56,067 nt of DNA from Candidatus Gastranaerophilales bacterium (GCA_023663225.1 JAMPHU010000016.1:1-56067), one strand, 5' to 3'; shown: positions 7,481 through 17,223, counted from the stretch's first letter. Numbers and translations: made by a program. Notes: generated by a model from the sequence alone, not told the origin.

Positions 7481-10400
7481 ATGAGAAATTTTTTGGGTTC
7501 CGTAAAAGGGAAGATTGTGATTGTTCTGATTGCGCTGTTGTTGATTGCCGCAATCGTGATTCTTTTTGTCTCCAGAAAGCCAGGGTATCGTTCCATCAGT
7601 ATTTTTGAACTCGATGGGAATGTTTTGGTACAAGATGAAGAGCGGGAATTGAAGGCTTACGATAATATGCGGCTGGAGGGCGGTTCGATCCTTTCCACAG
7701 GCGAGGAGAGTTATGTGCGGCTGCTTTTGGACGATGACAAGTATGTGAAGGTGGAGGAGTCGAGCCGCATCTGTCTGGAGGAAGTGGGGAGTGCAAAGGA
7801 GCCTTACACGCAGATCCGCGTAGATCAGGGCACGCTGACGGTGGAGATCACGACCCCTTTATTGGGAGATGAGGAGTTTGTCATCAATACGCCCAACGCG
7901 GTCATGGCTGTGAGGGGAACTTTTTTTAAGGTGGAAGTGGAGCAGGATGAAAACGGGATTGCTTTTACAAATGTGTATACATACGGCGGCGCGGTGTCCT
8001 GCAATCGAATCCTGCCAAACGGTGAGACTGTGGAGGAGGAAGTCCTGGTGGAAGCGGGCTACAAGGCGCGCGTGAAGATGGACGAAGCGGAAACGGTCTA
8101 TATTGAAGAATTGCTGCAGGAGGAAGATGCGTCTGATTCTGTGGATCCCATTATGCTGGAGGAAGTGCCCGATGACGACCTGGTAGAGATTTACTGTGCC
8201 TCGGAGCACGGCCATGAGATATTTTTGGACAGTGAGACTCTGTGGGAGGAGATCGGCAACAGGGAGATTGACTTAGAGAGTTATCATCAGGTGTACGACG
8301 GCGGGAAAGTACCGGAATATATCCCGCCTTCTCAGGCTGCCTCCGGCGCGGAAGCGGGAGCGGCGACAGAGGAAGGGGCAGAAACCGCGGATATGACGGA
8401 AAACGGCGGAGATTCTGAGGCGGAAGGGGAGACGGCTTCCTCGGAATCCTCGACCTCATCAGAGCAAACTGCAGGCCAGAACGCTTCTGCGAAAAAGCCT
8501 TCCTCGAAGAAGCCTTCGAACCAGACAACTTCCACGAAAACGCCTTCCAATCAGCAGACTTCGGAACAGAAACCGGCGGAGCAAAAGCCTGCCACCCAGA
8601 CGCCTTCCACGCAGCAGTCACAAAAAACGGAAACTGCGCACACCCATACGCCCAAAGTGACCACCTATTCCGCCACCTGCACAGGGACGGGAAAGAGAGT
8701 CACGGTCTGTGAGACCTGCAAGGAAACATTAAAAGAGGAGATTATACCCGCCAGAGGCCATCGGGCGGAAAATGTGGTTGTCACGGAACCCACACCCACT
8801 TCAGAGGGTTTCAGACGGGCGACCTGCGAAGTGTGTGGCGTTCTCTGCGAGGAGACAATCATTCCCGCAGGCATCCCCATCAATGAACAATATTTTCCCG
8901 ATGAAGCTTTCCGGTCCTATCTCTTGAGCGCCTTTGACACAGACGGGGACGGATGTCTGTCCAACGCGGACTTAGCTTCTGTGGAAGTGATTGATATAAA
9001 CGGCCGTAACGTGGCATCTTTAGAGGGAATTTCCTACTTTACCGCCTTAAAGACGCTAAACTGCAGCGGTACGCCGCTTGCCAGCCTGAATGTGAGTGTA
9101 AATGCGGCTCTGGAGGAGCTGAATTGCAGCGATACCAATCTCGCCAGCTTGGATGTGAGTCACAATCCCAATCTGGTCTTTTTGGGGTGCGCCGACACGC
9201 AGCTTACCGGTCTGGATGTGAGCAAAAACTTTGCTTTGGAACAGTTGGACTGCGGCAATACCCCCATCAAGAGTCTGGACGTGAGCAGAAATAGCGCTCT
9301 CAAATACCTGTACTGCAATGGAACAGGGATCCGCACATTGGACGTGAGCAGGAATACTGCGTTGGAAGCTTTATACTGCTCCTACACAGACATAAGCAGT
9401 CTGAATGTAAGTAAAAACACACTCCTGAAGGAGCTGGACTGCGGCAGCACGCAGATCGGCAGTCTGGACGTGAGCCACAATGGGGCATTGCGGGTTCTTT
9501 ATTGTCACAACACCAAGTTGGAGAACCTGAATGTGAGTGGGAATCCGGAGCTGGTAGAATTATACTGCAATTCCTGCCGTTTGACTTGCCTAAATCTGAA
9601 CAATAACAAGAAGCTTACAACCCTGTATGCCGGTGACAATAAATATGACGTCAGCGGCGCGGCTCCTTTCAACATGGCTGCGGTCTCCGGTTTTGATAAG
9701 ACGAAAGTCTCTGGCGTGACCAATGCGGTGTATGACGCCGGCAAGGGAGAATTTGGCTCTTTCACGGGAAAAGTCAGCTATACCTATGACTGCGGAAATG
9801 GGCATAAGGTGACGTTTACCTTGGTTCCGGACGCGATCTCTGTCGTTGTCCCCGACGGCGTGGAGATCAACAGCACCCGTTTTCCGGATGAAATTTTCAG
9901 AAAGTATGTGGCGGAGAATTTTGATAAGGATGGGAATGGGTATTTGTCGGAGGCGGAGATCAATGCGGCGAAGGAGATAGATGTCCATGATTCTCAAGTT
10001 GCTTCTTTGCAGGGATTAGAAGTATTTACTGCGTTGCAATCTTTGTCTTGTTACGATACGCAAATCAGCAAATTGGATGTAAGTAAAAATACCGTGTTGC
10101 AGTATTTAAATTGTAGAACCACACAAATCAGCAAATTGGATGTAAGTCACAATATTGCGTTGCAGTATTTAAATTGTAGAGCCACGCAAATCAGCGAATT
10201 GGATGTAAGTAAAAATATCGCGTTGCAGACTTTGTATTGTTCCAAAACACAAATCAGCAAATTGGATGTAAGTCACAATACCGCGTTGCAGACTTTGTAT
10301 TGTTACGAAACACAAATCAGCGAATTGGATGTGAGTCGAAATACTGCGTTGTATGATTTGCTTTGCAGCTACTGCCGACTTGCATACATTGATGTAACTG

Positions 10401-13400
10401 GAAATTCAAATTTGCGTTCCTGCACAGTGACTTACAATTACTATACCATTCCTGCCGGTTCCACCTTTGACACCGCCAATATTCCAGGCTTTGATAAGTC
10501 AAAGGTATCCAATGTGACAGGAGCAGATTATGATGCTTCTACTGGAATCTTTACCAACATTACCGGAGATATCAGTTACACCTATGACTGCGGGAACAGG
10601 CATAGTGAGACTTTTACGCTACAACTGAATGGAGAATTGGAGGTTCCTGAGGAAGTAGAGATCAACAGCGAGAATTTCCCTGATGATACTTTCAGAGAAT
10701 ATGTGTCATTATATTTTGACAGTGATGAGAATGGGCATTTATCGGATGCAGAGATTGCGGCGGCGACGGTAATTGTTGTTACTGATCCGCAGATTACTTC
10801 TTTGCAAGGGATAGAAATATTTAGCTCCTTGCAGGTCTTGGAATGTTACAACACAAAAATTAGCGAATTAGATGTAAGCCATAATATCTTGTTGCAGGAT
10901 TTGAGGTGTTATAGCACACAAATTAGTGAATTAGATGTAAGTCATAATACCGCGTTACAGCTTTTGAGTTGTGCCTACACAAAAATTAGCAAATTGGATG
11001 TAAGCAAGAATACTGCGTTGCAGGAGTTGAATTGTGACAACACGCGAATCAGTGAATTAGATGTGAGTAAAAATACTGCATTGGAGGAATTGCATTGTGA
11101 TAACACTAAAATTATTAAATTGGATGTAAGCAAAAATACTGCGTTGCACACTTTGTATTGTCGTTTCACGCAAATCAGCGAATTGGATGTAAGTAAAAAT
11201 ACCGCACTGGAAGAGTTGCATTGTACCGACACGCAAATCAGCAAATTGGATATAAGCAAGAATACCGCGTTGCAGTATTTGCATTGTGAAAACACGTCAA
11301 TCAGCGAATTAGATGTAAGTGCAAATATCGCATTGCTGTATTTGTATTGTGGTTACACGCAAATCAGCGAATTGGATGTAAGTCACAATACTGCTTTGCA
11401 GGCTTTGGATTGTTACAATACATCAATCAGCAAATTGGATGTGAGTCGCAATACCTCGTTGCAGAATTTATATTGTGAATGGACGTCAATTAGTGAATTG
11501 GATGTAAGCCACAATACTTCGTTGCAGGTTTTAAATTGTCTCTGTACGCCAATTCGCAAATTGGATATAAGTAAAAATACCGCATTGCGGGAGTTGAATT
11601 GTTCCGGTACGCAAATTAGCGAATTAGATGTAAGTAAGAATACCTTGTTGCAGACTTTACATTGTTACAACACGTCAATTAGCGAATTGAATGTGAGTAA
11701 AAATACCGCATTGCAGGAGTTGGATTGCCGCAACTGCCAACTTGCATACATTGATGTGACTAGAAATCCAAGTTTAAGCGCCTTCTCTGCGGATAACAAT
11801 TCCTATACCATCCCTGCTGGTTCCACCTTTGACGCGACGGCCACCATCTCAGGTTTTGACAAGTCAAAGGTATCAAATGTAACAGGAGCGGATTACGACG
11901 CGTCCACGGGAATCTTTACCAATATTACCGGAGATATCAGTTACATCTATGATTGCGGGAATGGAAAGAGTGGGACTTTTACCCTGAAACTGGATGGGGA
12001 ATTGGCGGTTCCTGAGGGAGTAAAGATCAACAGTGAGAATTTCCCTGATGATACTTTCAGAACGTATGTGACATCAAATTTTGACAGTGATAAGAATGGG
12101 TATTTGTCTGAGGCAGAGATTGCGGCAGTGACCATAATTGATGTCACCAGTCCGCAGGTTACTTCTTTGCAGGGAATAGAACAATTTACTGCATTGGAAA
12201 TTTTGGCTTGTTACAACACACAAATCAGCAAACTAGACATAAGTCAGAATATCGTATTGTGGTGTTTGGCTTGCGACAACACGCTAATCAGCGAATTGGA
12301 TGTAAGTAAGAATACCGCGTTGCAGGGGTTGTCTTGCAACAACACGCCAATCAGCAAATTGGATATAAGTAAAAATACCGCATTGCAGGAGTTGGATTGC
12401 GACAACTGTCAACTTGCATACATTGATGTGACTGGCAATCCAAATTTAAGTACCTTTTCTGCAAAGAACAATTCCTATACCATCCCTGCCGACGCCACCT
12501 TTGACATCACCACCATCTCAGGTTTTGACCCATCAAAGGTATCTGATGTAAAAGGGGCCGATTACAATGCTTCCACAGGAATATTTACTAACATTACCAG
12601 AGATATCAGTTACACTTATGACTGCGGGAATGGAAAGAGCGGAACTTTTACCCTGAAACTGGATGGAGAATTAGTGCTTCCTGAGGGAGTAGCGATCAAT
12701 AGCGAGAATTTCCCTGATACTATTTTCAGAGAGTATGTGGCATCAAATTTTGATAGTGATGAGAATGGGCATTTGTCTGAGGCGGAGATTGCGGCAGTAA
12801 AGAAAATTAATGTCTCTAACTCACAGGTTACTTCTTTGCAAGGGATAGAAATATTTACCACATTGCAATATTTATATTGTTACTCTACGCAAATCAGCGA
12901 ATTGGATGTAAATAACAATATTGCGTTGGAGACTTTGGATTGTCGTTTCACGCAAATCAGCGAATTGGATGTAAGTAACAATATCGCGTTGCAGGATTTG
13001 TATTGTTACGGCATGAAAATCAACGAATTGGATGTGAGTAACAATACTGCGTTGCAGGATTTGAATTGTTCCGACACACAAATCAACGAATTGGATGTAA
13101 GTAACAATACTGCGTTGCATGCGCTTCAGTGTTCCTCCACGTCAATCAGCGAATTAGATGTAAGTAGGAATACCGCATTGCGGGAGTTGCATTGTGGCTC
13201 CACAAATATTAGTAAATTGGATGTAAGTAACAATACCGCGTTGCAGGGTTTGGGTTGTTCCTCCACGCAAATCAGCGAATTGGATGTAAGCAACAATACT
13301 GCGTTGCAGCGTTTGGCTTGTTCCGACACGCAAATCAGTGAATTGGATGTAAGCAACAATACTGCGTTGCAGCATTTGGCTTGTTCCTCCACGCAAATCA

Positions 13401-14503
13401 GTGAATTGGATGTAAGTCAGCATACCGATTTACAGCAATTATTCTGTGAGAATTGCAATCTTGCGTATATTGATGTGGCTGGAAATCAAAAGCTGGAAGC
13501 CTTTTCTGTGACTAACAATCACTATACCATTCCTGCTGGTTCCACCTTTGACGCGACCACCATCTCAGGTTTTGTCCCGTCAAAGGTATCTAATGTGACA
13601 GGGGCCGATTACGATACTTCCACGGGAATCTTTACCAACATTACCGGAGATATCAGTTACACTTATGACTGCGGGAATAGAAAAAGCGGAACTTTTACCC
13701 TGAAACTGGATGGAGAATTAGTGCTTCCTGAAGGAGTAGCGATCAACAGCGAGAATTTCCCTGATGATACTTTCAGAACGTATGTGATATCCAATTTTGA
13801 CAGTGATAAGAATGGGTATTTGTCTGATGCGGAGATTGCGGCGGTAAAGGAAATAGATGTCTCTAGCTTACAGGTTACTTCTTTGCAAGGAATAGAAAAC
13901 TTTATCGCACTGCAAACTTTGGATTGTAACAATACACCAATCAGCGAATTGAATGTAAGTAACAATACTGCGTTACAGGAGTTGGATTGTTCCTACACGT
14001 CAATCAGTGAATTGGAGGTAAGTCGAAATAACTACTTACGGACTTTAGTTTGCAATAACTGCCACCTTACGTACCTTGATGTGACCGGAAATCCAAATTT
14101 AAGCACCTTCTCTGCGGATAATAATTCCTATATCATTCCTGCCTATTCCACCTTTGATGCTACCACTATCTCCGGTTTTGACAAGGGAATGGTATATTAT
14201 GTAGATGGAGCGGATTATGACACTTCCACGGGAATGTTCACTAACATTACAGGGGATAACATCCACTACAATTACAACTGCGGAAACGAATGGATTGTTA
14301 AGGTTACCTTGGTAAGAGCTTCCACGGGTTCTGGAAATACTACAGGTTCCGGAAATACTGCGCTTCCTCAAAGCGGAGAGATTACCACAGAAACGGAACA
14401 GAACGACATGGACACGATGTTTGTAGTGTCGGATCTTCTTTTGATCGCGGTGGTCTCCAATGTGTTATTGCGCCTTTTGATCCGCTCGTTAAAAAGAAGT
14501 TGA
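7481..14503 (+). CDS. Giant exported FecR / EF-hand / leucine-rich-repeat surface protein
   Basis: About 2340 residues. Order: one N-terminal transmembrane helix (about 8-28); a FecR-like domain (about 40-210, with INTPNAVMAVRGTFFKVEVE); a Ser/Thr/Pro/Lys/Gln-rich linker (about 290-390); and a Cys-rich segment of the CxxC...GH type common in Firmicutes surface proteins. Six modules then begin near residues 467, 796, 1061, 1516, 1739 and 2088. Each module has an EF-hand-like loop such as DSDKNGYLSEAE, a run of 21-residue repeats (LDVSKNTALQxLxCxxTxIS) and a closing IDVTGN...CGNG...LKLDGEL unit. By eye the repeat counts are 8, 5, 14, 3, 9 and 2. The end has LPQSGE, a hydrophobic helix and KRS. 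ATG 7481 is preceded by GGGAAGGA; TTG 7454 is upstream and rejected. Likely an anchored adhesin or sensor; the ligand is unknown. Confidence 0.88.
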   Translation: MRNFLGSVKGKIVIVLIALLLIAAIVILFVSRKPGYRSISIFELDGNVLVQDEERELKAYDNMRLEGGSILSTGEESYVRLLLDDDKYVKVEESSRICLEEVGSAKEPYTQIRVDQGTLTVEITTPLLGDEEFVINTPNAVMAVRGTFFKVEVEQDENGIAFTNVYTYGGAVSCNRILPNGETVEEEVLVEAGYKARVKMDEAETVYIEELLQEEDASDSVDPIMLEEVPDDDLVEIYCASEHGHEIFLDSETLWEEIGNREIDLESYHQVYDGGKVPEYIPPSQAASGAEAGAATEEGAETADMTENGGDSEAEGETASSESSTSSEQTAGQNASAKKPSSKKPSNQTTSTKTPSNQQTSEQKPAEQKPATQTPSTQQSQKTETAHTHTPKVTTYSATCTGTGKRVTVCETCKETLKEEIIPARGHRAENVVVTEPTPTSEGFRRATCEVCGVLCEETIIPAGIPINEQYFPDEAFRSYLLSAFDTDGDGCLSNADLASVEVIDINGRNVASLEGISYFTALKTLNCSGTPLASLNVSVNAALEELNCSDTNLASLDVSHNPNLVFLGCADTQLTGLDVSKNFALEQLDCGNTPIKSLDVSRNSALKYLYCNGTGIRTLDVSRNTALEALYCSYTDISSLNVSKNTLLKELDCGSTQIGSLDVSHNGALRVLYCHNTKLENLNVSGNPELVELYCNSCRLTCLNLNNNKKLTTLYAGDNKYDVSGAAPFNMAAVSGFDKTKVSGVTNAVYDAGKGEFGSFTGKVSYTYDCGNGHKVTFTLVPDAISVVVPDGVEINSTRFPDEIFRKYVAENFDKDGNGYLSEAEINAAKEIDVHDSQVASLQGLEVFTALQSLSCYDTQISKLDVSKNTVLQYLNCRTTQISKLDVSHNIALQYLNCRATQISELDVSKNIALQTLYCSKTQISKLDVSHNTALQTLYCYETQISELDVSRNTALYDLLCSYCRLAYIDVTGNSNLRSCTVTYNYYTIPAGSTFDTANIPGFDKSKVSNVTGADYDASTGIFTNITGDISYTYDCGNRHSETFTLQLNGELEVPEEVEINSENFPDDTFREYVSLYFDSDENGHLSDAEIAAATVIVVTDPQITSLQGIEIFSSLQVLECYNTKISELDVSHNILLQDLRCYSTQISELDVSHNTALQLLSCAYTKISKLDVSKNTALQELNCDNTRISELDVSKNTALEELHCDNTKIIKLDVSKNTALHTLYCRFTQISELDVSKNTALEELHCTDTQISKLDISKNTALQYLHCENTSISELDVSANIALLYLYCGYTQISELDVSHNTALQALDCYNTSISKLDVSRNTSLQNLYCEWTSISELDVSHNTSLQVLNCLCTPIRKLDISKNTALRELNCSGTQISELDVSKNTLLQTLHCYNTSISELNVSKNTALQELDCRNCQLAYIDVTRNPSLSAFSADNNSYTIPAGSTFDATATISGFDKSKVSNVTGADYDASTGIFTNITGDISYIYDCGNGKSGTFTLKLDGELAVPEGVKINSENFPDDTFRTYVTSNFDSDKNGYLSEAEIAAVTIIDVTSPQVTSLQGIEQFTALEILACYNTQISKLDISQNIVLWCLACDNTLISELDVSKNTALQGLSCNNTPISKLDISKNTALQELDCDNCQLAYIDVTGNPNLSTFSAKNNSYTIPADATFDITTISGFDPSKVSDVKGADYNASTGIFTNITRDISYTYDCGNGKSGTFTLKLDGELVLPEGVAINSENFPDTIFREYVASNFDSDENGHLSEAEIAAVKKINVSNSQVTSLQGIEIFTTLQYLYCYSTQISELDVNNNIALETLDCRFTQISELDVSNNIALQDLYCYGMKINELDVSNNTALQDLNCSDTQINELDVSNNTALHALQCSSTSISELDVSRNTALRELHCGSTNISKLDVSNNTALQGLGCSSTQISELDVSNNTALQRLACSDTQISELDVSNNTALQHLACSSTQISELDVSQHTDLQQLFCENCNLAYIDVAGNQKLEAFSVTNNHYTIPAGSTFDATTISGFVPSKVSNVTGADYDTSTGIFTNITGDISYTYDCGNRKSGTFTLKLDGELVLPEGVAINSENFPDDTFRTYVISNFDSDKNGYLSDAEIAAVKEIDVSSLQVTSLQGIENFIALQTLDCNNTPISELNVSNNTALQELDCSYTSISELEVSRNNYLRTLVCNNCHLTYLDVTGNPNLSTFSADNNSYIIPAYSTFDATTISGFDKGMVYYVDGADYDTSTGMFTNITGDNIHYNYNCGNEWIVKVTLVRASTGSGNTTGSGNTALPQSGEITTETEQNDMDTMFVVSDLLLIAVVSNVLLRLLIRSLKRS
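8879..14290 (+). repeat. Six tandem coding modules with internal 63-bp leucine-rich repeats
   Basis: Module starts are at 8879, 9866, 10661, 12026, 12695 and 13742. Within modules the 63-bp unit (for example AATCAGCGAATTGGATGTAA) recurs nearly unchanged. Module 1 is visibly G/C-rich at third codon positions (GTGAGC), whereas modules 2-6 are A/T-rich (GTAAGT). The later modules therefore look like recent copies of a different parent. High DNA identity makes recombination and length change likely. Confidence 0.85.
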
Positions 14504-14528
14504 AACATATGTTCGGCCGTGATATAAT
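14500..14528 (+). promoter_or_regulatory. Consensus promoter of the 48-residue gene
   Basis: TTGAAA at 14500-14505, overlapping the stop of the repeat protein gene, then 17 bp and TATAAT at 14523-14528. The leader contains a perfect 8-bp hairpin CATTTATC/GATAAATG (14572-14591) just before the Shine-Dalgarno. Confidence 0.7.
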
Positions 14529-14607
14529 GGTTTTATTTCCACGAGGGTCAGTTAAGGCATCATGTTCAGGGCATTTATCAAATGATAAATGAGATAGGAG
14601 GATTAGG

Positions 14608-14754
14608 ATGAGCACTTTGGAGAGTCCATTACCACCCAAGAGTCGTGACGAAATCTATAAAGATTTGGAGGTTTCCAGACTTCAGGTTGCAGAGGGAAGT
14701 TGTCAGGAGATGGGTCAGGCACTCACAGAAATCAGGACAAAATATGGATTATAA
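14608..14754 (+). CDS. Small 48-residue protein, possible orphan antitoxin
   Basis: Starts MSTLESPLPPKSRDEIY and ends EMGQALTEIRTKYGL. AGGAGG at 14596-14601 and a near-perfect promoter argue that it is expressed. The acidic/amphipathic body and the ending LTEIRTKYGL resemble C-termini of RelB/Phd-type antitoxins, but no toxin gene lies next to it: the following gene is ruvA, 36 bases on. I do not recognise the family with certainty. It could instead be a small regulatory protein. Cotranscription with ruvA is possible, as no terminator separates them. Confidence 0.6.
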   Translation: MSTLESPLPPKSRDEIYKDLEVSRLQVAEGSCQEMGQALTEIRTKYGL

Positions 14755-14790
14755 CCCCCTATTTTGTTACTTTCAGAAAGGCAGACCAAT

Positions 14791-15402
14791 ATGATAGCTT
14801 TTGTAAACGGAACCATAGATGATCTCGCAATCGACAATGTAGTGATAGACGTGGGCGGCGTGGGTTACAATGTGAAGATTTCCTCCGGCACGGCGGCGAA
14901 GCTGCCGGGGATCGGGGAGAGGGTGAAGCTCTACACCTACACGAGCGTCAGGGAGGACGCCTTTTGGTTGTACGGTTTTTTGACGCGGGCGGATTTGGAT
15001 ATTTTTAAGAAGCTGATCACTGTCAACGGGATCGGCCCCAAGGGCGCGCTTGCCATCTTGTCTGTGATGGATGCGGATTCTCTGCGGTTTGCTATTATGT
15101 CGGGAGATATCAAGGCGATCTCCAGCGCGCCGGGGATCGGGAAGCGTACTGCGGAGCGATTGATCTTAGACTTAAAGGATCGGATCAAGATTGATGACGA
15201 GTTGATCAACCGCGAGATCGCCGCCACCGCGGAGGGCAATCCCTTTGTCGCGGACACACCCGAGAAACAGGAGGCGGTGGCCGCTTTAGTATCCCTCGGC
15301 TATGGACAGACGGAGAGCCTGCAGGCCGTCAATGCCGTGGAGGGCGCGGATGCAATGGACTCCGGCGCGATCCTAAAAGCGGCGTTGAAGAAAATGTTCT
15401 GA
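14791..15402 (+). CDS. ruvA: Holliday junction branch migration protein RuvA
   Basis: 203 residues, the same length as E. coli RuvA. N-terminal OB-fold (MIAFVNGTIDDLAIDNVVID...), then tandem helix-hairpin-helix motifs (ITVNGIGPKGALAILS and SAPGIGKRTAERLILDLKDR) that grip the junction backbone. A C-terminal three-helix domain (ALVSLGYGQTESLQAV) contacts RuvB. ATG 14791 is preceded by AAAGG; a TTG at 14764 lacks a ribosome site. ruvB follows after 134 bases; ruvC is absent from the window, as is usual in Firmicutes. Confidence 0.96.
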   Translation: MIAFVNGTIDDLAIDNVVIDVGGVGYNVKISSGTAAKLPGIGERVKLYTYTSVREDAFWLYGFLTRADLDIFKKLITVNGIGPKGALAILSVMDADSLRFAIMSGDIKAISSAPGIGKRTAERLILDLKDRIKIDDELINREIAATAEGNPFVADTPEKQEAVAALVSLGYGQTESLQAVNAVEGADAMDSGAILKAALKKMF

Positions 15403-15436
15403 GATAATCATAAAATGCGCAAAAGGACTTAAAAAA

Positions 15437-15508
15437 AGCGTAAAACAGACGCTGAAAACCACTCATGCAAAAAGCATAAAACAGGCACCGAAAAGCCGCT
15501 CACGCAAA
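15437..15508. repeat. Two tandem 36-bp imperfect repeats between ruvA and ruvB
   Basis: 15437-15472 and 15473-15508 align end to end (AGCgTAAAACAGaC... versus AGCaTAAAACAGgC...) with scattered transitions and no gaps. A partial third copy may precede them (ATAAAATGCGCAAAA). Function unknown; no promoter or hairpin is obvious. Confidence 0.6.
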
Positions 15509-15536
15509 ATGTTAGAGAGAGGGAGAGAGTGAGAGT

Positions 15537-16532
15537 ATGCCCCCCAGGACAATAGAAACCAATCTAACCGAAGAGGATTCCAAGCTCGAGGGGTCTCTGC
15601 GCCCGCAAAAGCTTACTGATTACATTGGACAAGCCAAGATCAAGGAGAATCTGAAAATTTATATTGAGGCGGCGAAGCAGCGCGGGGATGCGTTGGATCA
15701 TGTGCTCTTTTATGGGCCGCCGGGACTGGGCAAGACGACCCTTGCGGGCATCATTGCCAACGAGATGAACGTACATCTGAAAGTCACCAGCGGTCCCGCC
15801 ATCGAGAAGCCGGGGGAGATGGCCGCCATATTGAACAATTTGGAGGAGGGCGATCTGCTCTTTGTGGACGAGATTCATCGGCTGAACCGTCAGGTGGAGG
15901 AGGTTCTCTACCCCGCCATGGAGGATTATTGTATCGATATTCTGATCGGAAAGGGCAGCTCCGCCCGCTCGGTGCGGCTTGATCTGCCCAAATTCACTTT
16001 GGTGGGAGCCACCACCAGAGCGGGACTTTTGACGGCTCCTCTGCGGGATCGCTTTGGCATGATTCATCATCTGGAATTTTACACCGTGGAGGAATTGCAG
16101 CAGATTATCATGCACTCCGCGAAGATCTTACGTGTGGAGATCGAGCCTGCGGGGGCTAAGGAGATGGCCAGAAGAAGCAGAGGGACTCCCAGGCTGGCAA
16201 ACCGTATTTTAAAGAGAGTGCGCGATTTTGCTCAGGTAAAATACGATGGAGTGATCACGGAGGAGGTTGCCTCGACGGCGTTAGATTTGATGGATGTGGA
16301 CAAAATGGGCTTAGACCACATTGACAGGAATCTTTTGCTGACCATGATCGACAAGTTTAACGGCGGCCCTGTGGGGTTGGATACGCTCGCCGCCGCCATC
16401 GGGGAGGACGCGGGCACCATAGAGGATGTCTACGAGCCTTATCTGATTCAAAACGGTTTCATCAACCGCACGCCGAGGGGCAGGGTGGTCATGGATTTTG
16501 CATATCGACATTTAGGGATCGGTTGTCTGTGA
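15537..16532 (+). CDS. ruvB: Holliday junction helicase motor RuvB
   Basis: 331-residue AAA+ ATPase that pumps DNA through the RuvA-bound junction. N-terminal [13 protein letters not shown], Walker [10 protein letters not shown] (about 60-68), Walker [12 protein letters not shown], sensor 1 [10 protein letters not shown], arginine-finger region LRDRFG, and the C-terminal winged helix with [19 protein letters not shown]. Full length. It starts at ATG 15537 with purine-rich GAGAGGGAGAGAG upstream. It is followed by about 200 bases without a gene, which hold the zapA promoter. Confidence 0.97.
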   Translation: MPPRTIETNLTEEDSKLEGSLRPQKLTDYIGQAKIKENLKIYIEAAKQRGDALDHVLFYGPPGLGKTTLAGIIANEMNVHLKVTSGPAIEKPGEMAAILNNLEEGDLLFVDEIHRLNRQVEEVLYPAMEDYCIDILIGKGSSARSVRLDLPKFTLVGATTRAGLLTAPLRDRFGMIHHLEFYTVEELQQIIMHSAKILRVEIEPAGAKEMARRSRGTPRLANRILKRVRDFAQVKYDGVITEEVASTALDLMDVDKMGLDHIDRNLLLTMIDKFNGGPVGLDTLAAAIGEDAGTIEDVYEPYLIQNGFINRTPRGRVVMDFAYRHLGIGCL

Positions 16533-16654
16533 GAAAAAGACCCAAAAATGATGGAAATGTTGCAATGCGATTGTCGCTTGTCCCCATTTTGCAGGAAAAA
16601 TTGCAAAAATTGCCAAAAATCAGGCGCGTATTCCGCAGTTTTCACACAAAAGCC

Positions 16655-16683
16655 TTGCAGGCCGTTATATTCTGATATATAAT
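16655..16683 (+). promoter_or_regulatory. Promoter of zapA
   Basis: TTGCAG at 16655-16660, a 17-bp spacer and TATAAT at 16678-16683, about 70 bases before the zapA ATG. Confidence 0.6.
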
Positions 16684-16752
16684 AGATTTGGTGTTACTTT
16701 GTGAAACGGTTAATAGATATTGTGTGGACAAGCACGATCAAGAGGTACGGTT

Positions 16753-17223
16753 ATGTCATCAAAAATAGACACAGAAGTGATCATCGGCGGCAAAGTGTTT
16801 ACTTTGAGCGGCTATGAGAGTGAGGAGTATCTGCAAAAGGTGGCCTCCTATATCAACAACAAGGCGAATGAGTACAACAAAGTCGAAAGCTTCAAAAGGC
16901 AGCCTTTGGATACACAGAGCGTATTGATGCAGTTAAATATTGCCGATGACTTTTTCAAGGCGAGGACGCAGGTGGCCCGCCTGGAGGAGGAGCTTCAGGC
17001 GAAAGAGAAGGAAATGTACGACTTAAAGCATGAGTTGATCTCCGCACAGATCAAATTGGAGACCGCCGAAAAGCAATCCAAGGAGTCGGCGTCCGAGATC
17101 GATTCTCTGAAGCAGGAGGTCGATCAACTGCAAAAAGAAGCCGACGCTTTGAAGCAGACGGCGGATGATAACGCCAAAAAGATCGCAAATTTAGAGGCAG
17201 AATTGAAAGGGAAACAGAAATAA
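16753..17223 (+). CDS. zapA: Cell division protein ZapA
   Basis: 156 residues. The N-terminal ZapA domain (KIDTEVIIGGKVFTLSGYES...YLQKVASYINNKANEY) promotes FtsZ bundling at the division septum. A long heptad-rich coiled coil (about 70-155: LEEELQAKEKEMYDLKHE...LKQEVDQLQKEADALKQ) makes up the rest and is longer than in E. coli ZapA (109 residues). ATG 16753 follows AGAGGT; a TTG start at 16720 would add eleven non-conserved residues. A strong terminator overlaps the stop codon, so it is a single-gene unit. Confidence 0.9.
   Translation: MSSKIDTEVIIGGKVFTLSGYESEEYLQKVASYINNKANEYNKVESFKRQPLDTQSVLMQLNIADDFFKARTQVARLEEELQAKEKEMYDLKHELISAQIKLETAEKQSKESASEIDSLKQEVDQLQKEADALKQTADDNAKKIANLEAELKGKQK

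Noticed and set aside
10975-13420. Several repetitive minus-strand frames opposite the LRR gene
   Set aside because: They arise because the 63-bp repeat lacks stops on the opposite strand; the peptide repeats mirror the LRR unit and have no start signals.
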